A stretch of 64,000 nt of DNA from Ilyonectria destructans (GCA_020740775.1 JAHEWK010000025.1:372001-436000); one strand, 5' to 3'. Shown: positions 21,282-33,011, counted from the first letter of the stretch. Translations and numbers: made by a program. The notes: generated by a model not told the origin, from the sequence alone.

Positions 21282-22766
21282 CTAAACCTCCGGCTTCTGA
21301 ATATTTTCAACTGACCATTGAATCAATTCCACCCACGGTGAATCGACAAGTTGCTTCTTAATGCGCTTAATTAATGCATTAGCCCAGCCTTCGAGGAACC
21401 AATAGCTGGCTTCCCTTGAGTGCAACAGAACACAGTAATATGAAAGAACGACAAGTGCTAAGGGATGGTAACACCGCATTAGGTCGAGGTAGGTAGTTGA
21501 GATTCTCATGGGCCAAGCAAAAATGACCCTCAGCTCGGGCGTTGCGGCCATCTTATGGCTGCTGGTAACCTCAGCGATGAGACCAGTGAATGAAGTGACC
21601 GCTTCTAGCAAGGCGTCTCTTTCATTGTCATTGAGACTGTCGTTTTGCTCTGTTAGGTATAACCTGACTTTGTGCAGTTGGTCGGCTATTGGTTGAAGGT
21701 GATTCACCAAGCCCACCTGGGGACTCAAGCACGAACCAAAAAGCCCCTTCAAAGGCCCGTTCCTAAGTTGGAGATCTGAAGAATGGATAATCATACTCAT
21801 ACCGCGGATGAGGATAAAAATATCGACTAAGCTGTCGATTGGCTGAAAGGAGTCGTTATATTTGTCGCAGCTTGGGTACGTGCCGAAAGCGCTGATGATG
21901 ACAAACACCGAGCTTGCATACAGAGCATGACAGTTGCTTGGAATCAAGTCTGCCGTGAGGATCGAACTCATGCCAGCGATTGCCAAACTCTGGTGCTGTG
22001 AAGCCTGAAATATGTAATGATCACGGCGATCCGGGTGCAGGAATGCCATGTGAAAGCCTGAGAATGCGAGCAGTTGTTGAAGAAGAAATGGGAAGGAGAA
22101 AGCCTCTTGTGTTACATCATGCTGAAGCACTTTGTACACGTGGGGGCAAGACGAGAAGATTGTGCAATGTGCGACACGAGTGTAGTGATGCATAAGCTCG
22201 AGGTCTAAGATCCAGCCAGTGCGGGCACCCGAGTTCATGTCACATAAAAACTTTGAGAAGTAAGTAAACGGGCGCGGCGCTGACGCTGCGGATCTTTGTC
22301 TCAGGGTCTGCTCAAGAGACGATTCGACTTGAGTGGAAAGAAGAGAGGGCACACGGTGTGTGCCAGATGGTGTTTGTGTTGGATATGCTGTTCGTGAAGC
22401 TGAAGCTGACGCAGTCTGCCGCTGAGGCGAGAAGCAATTAGTACAAGGCAGAACTGGCCGTCGGCAAGACTACTCACCTTTACTCTTCTAACAAGTGGCT
22501 TTCTAGCCTTCTCAGTCAATCGTGGGGATGTTGGATCTAGGCGGGGCTTCGAGCTGGTTGACTGAAGACTACACCGCACGCCATGTGTTACGCATGCCCG
22601 GCATGGGGCGTGTTCATCGCACTGTGCCAGCAGCTGAGCGTCAGAGGAGAGTTGCTTGGGGGACGGAGGTAGTGGCGGGCTGAGGGGAGGATGGCTTTAC
22701 TTTTACCCGTCTCTGCTTGCATCGCGAGCAGCCGTTGCGTGACTTAGTGTACCCGAGGCGCTTCAT
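21282..22766 (-). CDS. Zn2Cys6 transcription factor
   Basis: Three exons: 22766-22701, 22621-22478, 22421-21282, with introns of 79 and 56 bp, all phase 0; 449 aa. The zinc cluster C-x2-C-x6-C-x5-C-x2-C-x6-C (NGCSRCKQRRVK-CDEHAPCRACVTHGVRC) lies at residues ~10-40 and is split by intron 1 after RRVK, a common position in this family. A Ser/Thr linker follows, then an alpha-helical regulator domain (GWILDLELMHHYTRVAHCTIFSS...) of the fungal-specific C-terminal type that usually ends with 'LI..W...NI'. It is complete and without lesions. A nuclear DNA-binding regulator; targets unknown. The nearest neighbours are a pseudogene on one side and RTA1 after a 1.5-kb gap on the other. Confidence 0.85.
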
Positions 22767-24331
22767 CTCGGGTTGTCGGGAGTATGACGAAGGCGTATGT
22801 GACGTGTTCGAGCAACGAGAAAACGAGAGGATTTGTGGGCTCCGGTACTTCAAAACTGCCGTGCTGCGTTTATACGTCTTGACGGAGAGCCTTTCGAATC
22901 GATGGCTTCTGGTTCGCAACGACAAGCCATAAATCATGACGCGGTCACGCATGGGGCGCGTGGAGAGATTGGCTCTGCTGTTACAAGGAGCTAAGATATG
23001 ATTGGTTATAGCAGACCCGCAATAGGGGCTCCGCTTCAGCGTACTAAACCGCCACGGTTCCCTTTGCAGAAAAACAAGGCTCTCTCAATCTCTCTACCAT
23101 ATGCGCTTATTGGGCAAAATCGGGGTTTGATCTGACCGGACTGTGCGCCAAGCATCCAGCGCTGTTTTAGCCAATCATGCATCAATGCGAGAACGAGCTC
23201 GTAATTAACTTTATGACGTACTCCATAATTAGAATCTGCTAGCTGCTTGCACAGCCTCTCTGACAGGGCGACATTTTCTTGGCGGAATGCCGTATCTCGG
23301 AGATTCCCATATGATCGTCACCTCTTGTGTATCACTACCGATACGCTATCGAAGCGCAGTTCAGTGTCAAAACTTAAATCAGCGGGGTCGATTTTTAATG
23401 TCCCCTTTTGGTTGGAGTGCGCATCATACCACTTCAATTATTGAAAGATTTTAAAGGTTTTGGTATGGGTATGATCTAATAAGAGTACTCTGGCGATTGT
23501 TTTTGGATTGGAAGGAGCCACTGGGCTTCAACAATAAATTGCAGGTTGTAATTATTTTTATTGCATCTAGGGACTTAATCATTCTGATTCTGAGTATTCC
23601 GTGCTCCTTGAAGGAAATTCATTGACTACACCTCCATGACTATTTAGCTGACGGTCTTTAAGAAGTAAAAGAGAAAATAAACCATGAATAAAAATAAGGC
23701 TACCCTGGACACTACCCGCTACCAGCTCCCTCAAAGTACCAAGGTTAATGACGAAAACAGAGACAAATGAGACACGAAAGGTAATGTCTTTCCCACTCCA
23801 CAATCCAATAAAACCCCCTTCGCCTCATGGAACTTAGCGCGACACAGTGGCCATTGTCTGAGCCTCATCAACATTGCGTAATGTGTTTGGGTCCAACCTT
23901 AAAAGGTGAAGCAGATGCATAGCATATCCACATTCCATCCAGCCAATCATAGAGCGAGGGATACGAGCAGGCTAACACCGGTAGACAAGACATGGGTTCA
24001 ATTTGTGACTTGAGTGCGCATAAGCATATAAGCTTATTTACTGAGTAAGGATCACTATCTAACTGGCCCCCAGAGCCTTGGTGAATCGGCTAGTGCATTG
24101 CCCCAAGCATTGCCCATTTAGGGGGCTTAGACTTGTGATGCTCGTTTTCGGGTTCACTTTAACCAACTGGGAGGCTACCTAAGAGCCAACAGATAACTAT
24201 TTAATCTTCACTATCCCCGCTCTCGATTAACGGAAGAACCAAATTAGAGAAACTCATACCTCGCTTGACCAACCTACTCTTTCAATTCAAACCGACCCAA
24301 TCTTCGTGGAATACACCCAGCACCGACGAAA
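22767..24331. other. Long intergenic region, no gene seen
   Basis: About 1.6 kb. Only short ORFs without known motifs. It holds the upstream regions of two divergently transcribed genes. Confidence 0.45.
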
Positions 24332-25353
24332 ATGGCAGAAAAGAACGACCACTACAAGTACGACCCATCGGTTGCAGCTGCGGTTATTTTCGTAGTAGGC
24401 TTCACGATCTCGGGATTATACCATGCCTTTCAAATCTTCAAGTTGAAGTCATACTACTTCATTCCGTTCTTCATCGGTTGTGTTGGTAAGTCATCTTCCA
24501 TTGCCCAACCTGTTTAAAACCACAGGTACAAGCATGCAACTAACAAAATATGGCGTACAGTTGAAATAATTGGATATGGCGCAAGAGCAGTCAACGCAAC
24601 TGAACCCTCCGGGGAATGGACCCAGGGTCCGTATATCATCCAGGCTCTCCTGCTGCTTCTCGGACCTCCATTCTACGCTGTATCCATTTACATGATTCTT
24701 GGACGGCTCATGAGACTTTTGGGAGCGGAACATTATTCCATCATCAGGACAAAGTGGTTAACAAAGTTTTTCCTACTTGGCGATGTCGCTTCAATCCTTG
24801 GCCAGGGAATGGGTAAGTGAGAATATCAATCAATCTGGTGTAAAGCATTGAGTTAGTGGAGCAGAAGTCTAACGTGTTTTAAGGTGGTGGTATGCTCGCA
24901 GGTGCCGACAGCAAAGCGTCCCGAGACAGAGGGCAGATGATCATTATTATTGGTCTTGCGATTCAAATCATCTTCTTTGGACTTTTCATGGTAGTCACCA
25001 TTATCTTCCATCGTCGCATCTACCGCGAGCCTACAAATGCAAGCCTGAAGATGGTGTCCCCATGGAACAAGCTTCTCGTGGTGCTGTATGGGACAAGTGG
25101 ACTAATCATGATCCGGTCACTCTTTCGAGTCATCGAGTACGTCATGGGCGAGGACGGAGTGCTTATGTCCAAGGAAGTCTTTATCTACTTGTTCGACGCG
25201 ACTTTGATGCTTGTTGTTTCCATCGCTTTCAACGTTTTTCATCCTTCTCGCATCATCAAAAACGAAAAGAGACAACCTATCAGAAGCTCGGACTCGGAGA
25301 ACCAGTTTGAAACCTATGCTCTGGATAGGCCAAGTACCGGGGGGCACCGTTAA
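24332..25353 (+). CDS. RTA1-like membrane protein
   Basis: Three exons 24332-24485, 24561-24812, 24884-25353 (introns 75 and 71 bp, both GTAAGT...AG); 291 aa. Seven hydrophobic segments are visible, beginning AAAVIFVVGFTISGLYHAF and including VEIIGYGARAV, PYIIQALLLLLGPPFYAVSIYMILGR (the RTA1 signature region), FFLLGDVASILGQGMGGGM and LFRVIEYVMGEDG (the 'FR..E' motif). This is the fungal RTA1/RTM1 lipid-translocating-exporter family, linked in yeast to 7-aminocholesterol and sterol-stress resistance; these proteins sit in plasma or vacuolar membrane. The C-terminus is short, polar and cytosolic. Complete and undamaged. Confidence 0.93.
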
Positions 25354-25489
25354 CTATATTTAAGGTATAGTACCAATATAGGGGGGGTGGGGGAAGCTAA
25401 ATAGAATGAGAAAGAATTTGAATTATAGAAGTTAAGGCTAGAATAATTACTGTCCTGGAATCTGAAATTAGTTAGAGTATTATTGATAA

Positions 25490-25922
25490 CGTGTATGATA
25501 AGCGAGCGCCGCAGACAAGCGAGCGCCGCACCTATACTGTACAGCTAAAAGTGTAAGTTTTAGATTTTCTAAAACGGGTTATTTAATTAGCAAATTTTTA
25601 AGAAATTAATTTTAGATTCTTTAGAAAGAAAGTCATAGGTTAGTGTTTCTTCTAGATTCTTAACTAATTTATTAAGCCTTTAATATATAAATTTAATAAA
25701 AAACACAGTGTAAATAAGCTTTTTTTAATAACTATATAAAAAAAAGTATTTAAAATCTATAAAAACTTTCTTATAAAAGATCTTACTTAAATAATCTTAT
25801 TACATATTTGTAGCTATTTTGGGCTTAATTTAAATTTTTAAAGAATTTCTTAAAATCGCGATTTAAGGTGAAAATTCAAGTGCGGCGCTCGCTTGTCTGC
25901 GGCGCTCGCTTATCATACACGT
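25490..25922. mobile_element. 433-bp MITE with long inverted repeats (Tc1/mariner-like, TA duplication)
   Basis: The first 43 bases from 25490 (beginning ACGTGTATGATAAGCGAGCG) are the exact reverse complement of 25880-25922, and the element is flanked by TA at 25488-25489 and 25923-25924. Each inverted repeat contains an internal direct duplication of AAGCGAGCGCCGCA. The ~350-bp core is very AT-rich and has no ORF, so it is non-autonomous. It lies 135 bp downstream of the RTA1-like gene. Confidence 0.85.
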
Positions 25923-26090
25923 TATGTTAGATTGGAAAAGCAGGTTTAAAACAGACTTACTTTATGTTTTTTATACTTCCTAAAGAGTGGGATTTCGTAT
26001 AGTTTTTTATTAGTTATATTATATAATAATAGATCTAACTTCAAAATTGCATTTATTTTAGTCTTAGTTTGGCAGAGTAATGATTTTTTA

Positions 26091-26161
26091 AAAATCACGA
26101 TTTAAGGTGGAGAATTAAGTGAGTCGCTCGCTTGTCTGGGTCACTCGCTTATCAAGTACGT
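26091..26161. mobile_element. Diverged right end of a related MITE
   Basis: The segment is a direct, imperfect copy of 25852-25922 (AAAATC.CGATTTAAGGTG...GCTCGCTTGTCTG...CTCGCTTATCA...ACGT) and is followed by TA. The matching left end is not found, so this is an older, partly deleted member of the same family. Confidence 0.65.
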
Positions 26162-26572
26162 TAATATATATTAATTCAGGCTGTTGTCAGACCGTACAGG
26201 TCTTCAGTCCATTGATGTCAGGTCAGTTTATTCTCTGATGTCCTTGTTCCTGACTTCTCTCGAATTCTCTCTGCCCCTGAGATATCGCCTGTATCCATAT
26301 TGTAACGGTTGTGCTAGACCGCTGTACCATAGGGCAAAAGATTGGCCAATAATCGCTATTGCGGCAATTACTGGGTACACTAGCTGCTCTTTTAAGCCTA
26401 TCGCTATCCGGAGGACCAGGCCGTAACATATACCGGAGTTCTGACTCCTGGGTGTGTGTCGCACCGAGTGCATCAACCACCAACAAACTAGCAGACCGTC
26501 AATTAGTTAGAAATCAAAAGCTTCTATTCACGTCCAATACCCCATTCTCATTAAATGCAACAAGCAACTAAG

Positions 26573-28436
26573 TTATACCCATTTTAACACAGCTTTAATT
26601 GTTAAGCCCTTCTCAGTATCTGAAAAAGCTGTCTTAAAATCCTCAACATTGTAGTATGTAATAAGCTCCTCCAAGGGGTACTTTCCATCAGCGTGCTGCC
26701 GGATCAGAAATGGAATCATCTAGACAACTGGTAAGACTTAAAAGCTGCAGGACTGTGGAGTATAGAGAAACAAACCTCTTTAGCGAGACTCTCGCCTTGG
26801 TGACAACCCACGTACTCACGGCCATTGATGAGATGGGCGAAGATATTAACACTAGTGCGAACATCCGGGGCCGGAGCACCTACGCTACAGGCGCGACCGC
26901 GTGTGCCGAGGGCGTCAATCATGGACGCCACGGCTTGCGGGTTGCCAGAGCAGTCAAGGGCGTACTTGACGCCGTTTGGTGGGCATAGGGCCCTGATGCG
27001 GTTGACGACATCCCTCTCCGATGCCAGGATAGTGTCGGTTGCGCCAAGTTTCTTGGCTAGCTCGAGGCGAGCAGGCACCATATCTACAGCAATGATTTGC
27101 CCAGCACTGCGCAATTTGGAGGCCATGATGGCACTCATGCCCACCGAACCGACGCCGAAGACGGCCAGGGAGGTACCGGGCTGGACGTTTAGTGTGTTCA
27201 AGACAGCGCCGGCGCCTGTCTGGAGGCCACAGCCAAGGGGAGCGAAGAGATCCAACGGTGTATCTGGCGGCACCTTGACCAAGCTGGCGGCGCTGACGAT
27301 GGCGTGCCGTGAGAAGGAGCTCTGCCCGAAGAAGTGGCCATGGAGACCGCTGGTGCCATCGCTGGGCAGCTTCAGCGCGGACGTGCCGTCGGCTCGCACA
27401 CCTCCGAAGTTGAGTTTCAGCAGAGAATGGCAGTACGGCTCATGGTTATGGGTACACTCGTCGCAGATTCCGCCAGGCTTGCAAACAAATAAATCAAATC
27501 AAATCGAGCGTCCAATTTGATTTGATTTGGATAAATTTCCCCTCGATTTGATTTGATTTGATTTGATTTGGATCGATTTGGATCGATTTGATTATTTGGA
27601 TAGCCCCACTTTTCTCCCGCGATGAGATGCATTGATCTGCTCCTATGTCCGCCTGGAGTCGGCCTCTCTGAGCTGTAACCATCTGCCCTGCGAAACTGAA
27701 TATTCACTCTGGTCCGGAAGACGTTGCAGGAATTGAAAAGAGATCAATCGCCATTCGCGACAGACGTGGATAGTTGACCATTTCCTGGAGTCTTCAACTT
27801 GCAATGGGCGGCACCATGGCCAAAAACTATGGGCAGGTAAATTGGGGAGGTGCGAGCCCGGTTACCAAAATAGGCAGGATCTCGGCGCAAAAGTGGAGCT
27901 ACCAGCCTTCCTGACACGAGCGCTGATTGGACAAGACGTTATCCAAATGAATTCAAATATCCAAATAAATCTGGACCTCCTGATTTGATTTGATTTGGAT
28001 AAATTTCTCGTCAATTTGATTTGATTTGATTTGGATAAATTTGATTTGATTTGGATAGATTTGGATTTGATTTATTTGTTTGCAACCCTGGATTCCGCAG
28101 TAGCTGTAACTCAAGATGACTTTGTCACCTGGCTCGAGATCTTGGAGACCTGCTCCCTTGGCGACGACGACACCAGCGCCTGCAAGAAGGACTTAGCATT
28201 TTCGGACCGAAAGCAGACTTCGGCGACGGGGTTGTGTAACTACCTTCATGACCAAGCACGATGGGCGTGGGCGCAGGGAGCTTGCCCTTCATACACAACA
28301 AGTCAGTATGGCAGACTCCAGTTGCGTGGATCTCAACAAGCGCTTCATCCGGCCTGAGCTCGCCGAGGATGATGGGCTCCAAAGCCACCGCCCCGTTTGG
28401 CTCACGCACCACGATGGCACTTGTTGTTCTCGACAT
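26573..28436 (-). pseudogene. Zinc-dependent alcohol dehydrogenase, disrupted by a MITE
   Basis: Proposed exons 28436-28244, 28179-28091, [MITE 28090-27474 plus one TSD copy 27473-27466], 27465-26776, 26719-26573. Without the insertion they total 1119 nt, exactly 373 codons (372 aa). Motifs in order: GVCHTDLLC (catalytic Zn Cys), VLGHEGAGVV, GDKVILSYSYCGI...CDECTHNHEPYC (structural Zn; the insertion falls within it), LGCGLQTGAGAVLNTL, GVGSVGMSAI (Rossmann), FSDTEKGLTIKAVLKW at the end. This is the aryl/benzyl-alcohol-dehydrogenase-like group of medium-chain ADHs, NAD+-dependent and cytosolic. There is no other lesion, so the knock-out seems recent. The 617-bp insert adds many stops, so no functional enzyme is expected unless the MITE is spliced out. 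Confidence 0.88.
27474..28090. mobile_element. 617-bp hAT-type MITE inserted in the alcohol dehydrogenase gene
   Basis: Termini 27474 (CAGGCTTGCAAACAAATAAA...) and 28090 (inverse: CAGGGTTGCAAACAAATAAA...) are inverted repeats of about 33 bp with two mismatches, and the octamer GATTCCGC is present on both sides (27466-27473 and 28091-28098), the hAT duplication length. Subterminal zones (about 27495-27600 and 27945-28080) are tandem arrays of GATTTG/TTGATTTGG hexamer-like units in opposite orientation. There is no transposase. Confidence 0.9.
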
Positions 28437-29041
28437 TCTGGATATTTTGTTACCACGTCAGGGGTCGGAGCTCTGGAGTCGTTCCTTGGGATTGCCTAAT
28501 CTACCTATATTTATACCTACTTCGTGCTTCGGAACACTGAACCCCGCACCTACAGACATGAGGTTTGCTGTGGGCGTTCCACAGGTCCCCCTTCTGCCCT
28601 CCTTCCCTTCGACTTAGCCTAACCACCGGAAGCCACAAACTCGGAGCTGACTCTAGTAATAGAACTAGCCCAAAGGGGGCACGTACCACCCGCTATCCGA
28701 CTTCGCCGCGAACCGTTACCCGTTATCCCCCCGAAGCCGTCGACGTCGACGGAACGAACAGGTGGGAAGAGCGAGGCTAATTGAGCTCTAGACTAACTGA
28801 GCCATGGGGTTAGAGAGGTTGGAAAAATCAATGACAGACATTCATACGCATGAAGTACTTAATATTGCATCGCTACCAAGCAGTCGGAGTTGAGAAATCG
28901 GTTCGTATTCTCAGCAAGGGCTACATGCGACGAAGAAGGCTATCAAGTTTACCACGGTGGCTTCTGTCACATAATTCTCCTCAATTGGCCGTCAACTAGA
29001 ACAGCTCGCTCTTACTTTCAAAAATACGACCTTTGCTTTAC
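28437..29041. other. Intergenic, no gene seen
   Basis: Upstream of the broken ADH and downstream of the beta-lactamase-like gene. Short ORFs lack any domain. Confidence 0.4.
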
Positions 29042-30283
29042 TCACGCCCGGGACTCTCCCACCGCCCTATAAATCTCCTTAACGTACTCAATCGTCAGGT
29101 TAGACCCTAGCCCGACGGGGTAGAGCTTATTCATGACATACACAATCGTCATCCTCCTGTCCAAGTCCATGATGGCAACCGACCCCCCAAGTCCGCTCCA
29201 AAAGCATATCCTTCCTTGAGGCAGCCAAGTAGGGACCACTCCTTCGCCCCTTATCCCGTATCCGATTCCAAATCGCACCGGCATGTTGGTCACCAGGTCT
29301 GTTCCATTCGACATCTGCTGAAAAATCAAGTCGATGGTTTCCGGCTTGAGGAGGCGTTTCCCGTCGACCCAACCCCTAAGAGAAACCACCGAGAGAATCT
29401 TTGCAATAGACCGTGCATTGCCATGGCCATTTGCGGCCCCCAGTTCAGCATTTCGCCACAAGGCGGTGTTGGCCATGTCGGGTGTGAACTCGGGGTACCT
29501 GTTCACCCGTGTAGCGATGGAGTCGGGATCGGAAGCAGAATCGTTGCTTGGGGTTGCGATCCAGGGAATGAGGTCAGAGACGCGGTGTAAGTCGGACTCG
29601 ACAACCCCAAGCTGGAAATCAGCACCCAGCGGTCCGGCTATTTCATCTCGAATGAAATCTTTGAGGGTCTTTCCTGTGACCTTGCGAATGACTTGACCGA
29701 TCAACAACCCGTGGGTGAACGAATGGTAACCAGATGCAGTTCCTGGAGTCCACCAGGGCGCCTGGGCGGCGAGCAGGGAGACTGCCTTGTTGAAGTCGCA
29801 GACGTCAGCCAGCGTAACTGGCTGCTCCCATCCTGGAACACCAGACGTGTGAGAGATGATGTGCCTAATCTCAATGTCTTGCTTCCCATTCGCAGCAAAC
29901 TCAGGCCAATAGGTGGCCACTTTCTCGTAGGGGCTGATGATGCCTCTATCGATGAGGATGAGTGCAGCAAGGCTGGTGATGGTCTTAGTGGTAGAGAAGA
30001 CGTTGACGATAGTGTCACTCTCCAAGCTGCGGGTGCCACTTTCGTCGAAGTAACCTCCCCAGATGTCGACTACATTCTGGCCATCTATATTGACGACGAT
30101 TGAGGCGCCGACCTCAGCTCCTTCAGATATGTGTTTGCTCAGCAAGTCCCGGAGGCCACTGAAGGACGGCGAGTGGGTCCCTTTGACAAGATGGGCCATG
30201 GTTTCGCAAGCAAGTGGAGTCGCAGAACTAACAGAGACAATGGTGTAAAGGCAATGAAGGCCAAGAAGGTGTTGGGTCTTCAT
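29042..30283 (-). CDS. Beta-lactamase-fold serine hydrolase (class C / EstB type)
   Basis: A single exon, 413 aa. The N-terminus (MKTQHLLGLHCLYTIVSVSSATP) is hydrophobic and could be a signal peptide; an internal Met (MAHLVKG) would give a cytosolic form. The S-x-x-K catalytic tetrad is STTK in VNVFSTTKTITSLA, the second motif is Tyr in SGYHSFTHG (Y-x-S/N type), and the third is the GLGGS loop near residue 365. The body (LSKHISEGAEVGASIVVNIDGQNVVDIWGG) is the typical start of the fungal beta-lactamase/esterase family, including LovD-like acyltransferases and EstB-like esterases. It probably hydrolyses esters or moves acyl groups; the substrate is unknown. Transcribed divergently from the MFS gene at 30900, sharing a 616-bp intergenic region. 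Confidence 0.9.
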   Translation of the reverse strand: MKTQHLLGLHCLYTIVSVSSATPLACETMAHLVKGTHSPSFSGLRDLLSKHISEGAEVGASIVVNIDGQNVVDIWGGYFDESGTRSLESDTIVNVFSTTKTITSLAALILIDRGIISPYEKVATYWPEFAANGKQDIEIRHIISHTSGVPGWEQPVTLADVCDFNKAVSLLAAQAPWWTPGTASGYHSFTHGLLIGQVIRKVTGKTLKDFIRDEIAGPLGADFQLGVVESDLHRVSDLIPWIATPSNDSASDPDSIATRVNRYPEFTPDMANTALWRNAELGAANGHGNARSIAKILSVVSLRGWVDGKRLLKPETIDLIFQQMSNGTDLVTNMPVRFGIGYGIRGEGVVPTWLPQGRICFWSGLGGSVAIMDLDRRMTIVYVMNKLYPVGLGSNLTIEYVKEIYRAVGESRA

Positions 30284-30899
30284 CCTGGCATGATATGGCC
30301 TTGTGCGTTGAGTTGAGCCGACCCATTCTTATACAAAAAATACAACGCAGTTCTGATGTACGGGTTTGATTCGCGTAACCCGATTGGATCGATGACCCTT
30401 CAAGTTGGTTCCGAGCAGCTGTCGATTTTATTCGTTGACCATCAAGCATGTGGCCGTGCTCCGGGATTTTCGAAACGCCAGACGCGGGGAACATGGGGTT
30501 CCCCAGATGAGACTCGTGAGGGTGCAGGGTTTCTGGTCCCGATAATGGTCCCGACGATGGTCCCGACGCTCACAAGCGCACATCTCCGTGGGGGAAGCAG
30601 CCGCGCTAGTAGAAAGAAGAAGAAAAAGCAGTCACTGCGACCAAAAATGGCCCCTGTCATCCCAGTGTTTCGTTTCCCCCCGAGGCCGTGTCTCCTGCTA
30701 AACGGGCCGATGGGCCAACAGGGTCCCAGCCTTGACTCGGAAGGCGGAAGGGCTGTCGATTTCTCCCAGCCAGGCCTGAGAACAACAAGAAGCAATACTG
30801 ATGCTTCTGATATTTAAGAAGTGACATCCTGCCTCTAGTTAGTCAGACTGTTCATCAACAACAGAGACCACTAAAGAAATCATAATCATTCCAGCTATC
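30284..30899. promoter_or_regulatory. Divergent promoter region between esterase and MFS genes
   Basis: Head-to-head spacing of 616 bp suggests shared control. It contains three 12-bp tandem units of GGTCCCGAYRAT type at 30535-30570. No known operator was identified. Confidence 0.45.
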
Positions 30900-32523
30900 A
30901 TGACCGACCCCTCAAACGATGAAGTTACCCGCCATACGGCGCTTCTCCGCTCAGCAACGCCCTCTGTACCATGGTACAAGCAGCCACACCTGCTCAAGCT
31001 CAACTTCTCCGTCTTGTCTCTCGTCCTGCTGTCCAGTGCAATCGGCTATGATAGTTCGATGACTAACGGCCTGCTCGCACTTCCTACCTGAAACTCTTTC
31101 ATGGAGTATCCAACGGGAGCATGGCTTGGCTTCATCAACTGCATCTACGTCATTGGCATCCTCGTAACTTTGCCCGTCTGCCCGTTGGCCGCTAACAAAT
31201 ATAGGCGCAAGATTGGCATCTGGATTGGTTTTGGTTTCCTATCCCTGGGCGTGGGCCTGCAAGCAGGGGCTCAGAATGTGCCCATGTTCATCTTGGGGCG
31301 CTTTTTCCTGGGCATAAACACTGGATGGTATACGACTGCTGCGCCCCTTCTCATCACTGAGGTTGCATATCCTCCTCACCGTGTAAGTTGCTACCCAAGG
31401 CCCGACACCGCTCGAGGCCTAAGCTAATCAGCCTTATTCATACTTCTAGGGAATTGCCAGCTCTCTCTACAATTGCGGCTGGTACGCTGGGGCGGTTGTC
31501 GCAGCCTGGGTAACCTTCGGCACCCGCAACGACCCTACCAGCTGGTCCTGGCGTATTCCTTCTGTTTTGCAGGCTTTATTGCCTATTCTCGCGCTGCCTG
31601 GCTTCATTATCTGTCCTGAGAGCCCGCGTTGGCTCATATCCGTCAATCGCCAGTCCGATGCCCGAGCTATACTTACCAGCGCCCACGCTGGCGGCGATCT
31701 GGCCTCGCCTCTTGTCGAGCTGGAAGCGATCGAGATTGAAACAGCCATAGAAAAGGAGATGGCCGCCCAGAAGTCGACAAGCTACCTTGAACTATTTAGA
31801 GGCAAGGGTAACCGTCACCGCTTGCTAATTTCCGTCACCCTGGGCTTCTTTACGCAGTGGACCGGTAGCGGCATCGTTAGCTACTACCTCGCTATAGTGT
31901 TGCAGACCGTGGGTATTACTTCTGTCACCCACCAGACCTTAATCTCCGCCTGCTTGCAGATTTGGAACTTGATCTTTGCCTCGGGTGCTGCGTTTTCCGT
32001 CGACAGGTTAGGACGCAGAACGCTATTCCTGGCCTCGGGAGCGATCATGCTGGTCGCATATGTGATTGTGACGGCGCTTTCGGGCTCCTTTGCGCAAACT
32101 GGAAGCAGCGCGACTGGGTTGGCCGTGATTCCGTTCTTGTTCATCTACTACGCCGGTTATGATCTTGCGCTGTAAGTTAAGCCCCTTCTAAGTCCCATCC
32201 TTATCCTTCCCAGTGTCACGTATTGATAGATGCTTCCACGCATTAGGACGCCACTGCTCTACTCTTATCCCTGCGAGATATGGCCCTATGCTCTTCGTTC
32301 TAGAGGACTGACTAGTGCTGTCTGGGTCTCTATACTCTCTCTGACTTTCAACATTTTTATCAACCCAATTGCCCTGGAGGCTCTTAAGTGGAAATACTAC
32401 ATCGTTTTTATTGCCATTCTCATCGCGATGAACATTGTTATCTACTTCTTCTATCCCGAGACCAAGGGGTATACGCTTGAGCAAGTCGTCCTTCTTTCAA
32501 TGGTGAACAGGCTCAACAGGTAG
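30900..32523 (+). pseudogene. Hexose-type MFS transporter with one nonsense codon
   Basis: Exons 30900-31382, 31450-32171, 32247-32523 (introns 67 and 75 bp); 1482 nt, 494 codons. Twelve TM helices can be traced. Sugar-porter motifs include IGYDSSMTNGL (TM1), GRFFLGINTGWYTTAAPLLITEVAYPPHRG, PESPRWL (central), DRLGRRTL and YFFYPETKGYTLEQV (C-terminal). The only lesion is TGA at 31089-31091, in LLALPT-stop-NSFMEYPTGAWLGF, where relatives have Trp; a single G-to-A change from TGG explains it. Otherwise the reading frame is complete, so the change is recent, an assembly error, or tolerated by read-through. Plasma-membrane uptake protein of the lactose/hexose permease group; substrate unknown. Divergent from the esterase gene. 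Confidence 0.88.
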
Positions 32524-33011
32524 CTGCGGCATTAGACATGGGGGAGAGGGGCCTGGGTCTTGTAGGCGCAGAGAAGGAGAAGATCGACTCCAACGCTGAG
32601 CACGTTATATGATTAAGGGACTCTAGCTCTACCTACCTGGTGAGGGGGTGATTAAATAGGCTGCCTTAAGGCTGCATAGCGCAGTATATGTTAGGTCAAT
32701 TAGCTGCTGAATTGGGCCGCGGTGTTGCTAATAACCAGCGCTGCTGTAAGATCAGATTAACAATCAAATGTATCAATTAGATCAACCAATTCAGATACTA
32801 GCCTCTATACATCTGATATATCTGATATCCCTAGGCAGCCTTGCATTTCCATAGTTGAATATATTTACCCTGGAGCTGCAGGAGCAGCGATTTATCTGTA
32901 GAATGCAGAGAGAAGGAACGGAGATGGGTTGTTACTTTATCGACGGACGAGGTACTCAAAGTCAAATACCTCATTACGGGACTCGGGCTTCTCTCAAAGC
33001 CCAACTTTCCA
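32524..33011. other. Intergenic, no gene seen
   Basis: AT-rich 3' flank of the MFS gene; nothing recognisable. Confidence 0.4.

Noticed and set aside
25533..25879. AT-rich core of the MITE as a replication origin
   Set aside because: AT-richness is enough to explain it; no defined origin consensus is known for these fungi and the place is bounded exactly by TIRs.
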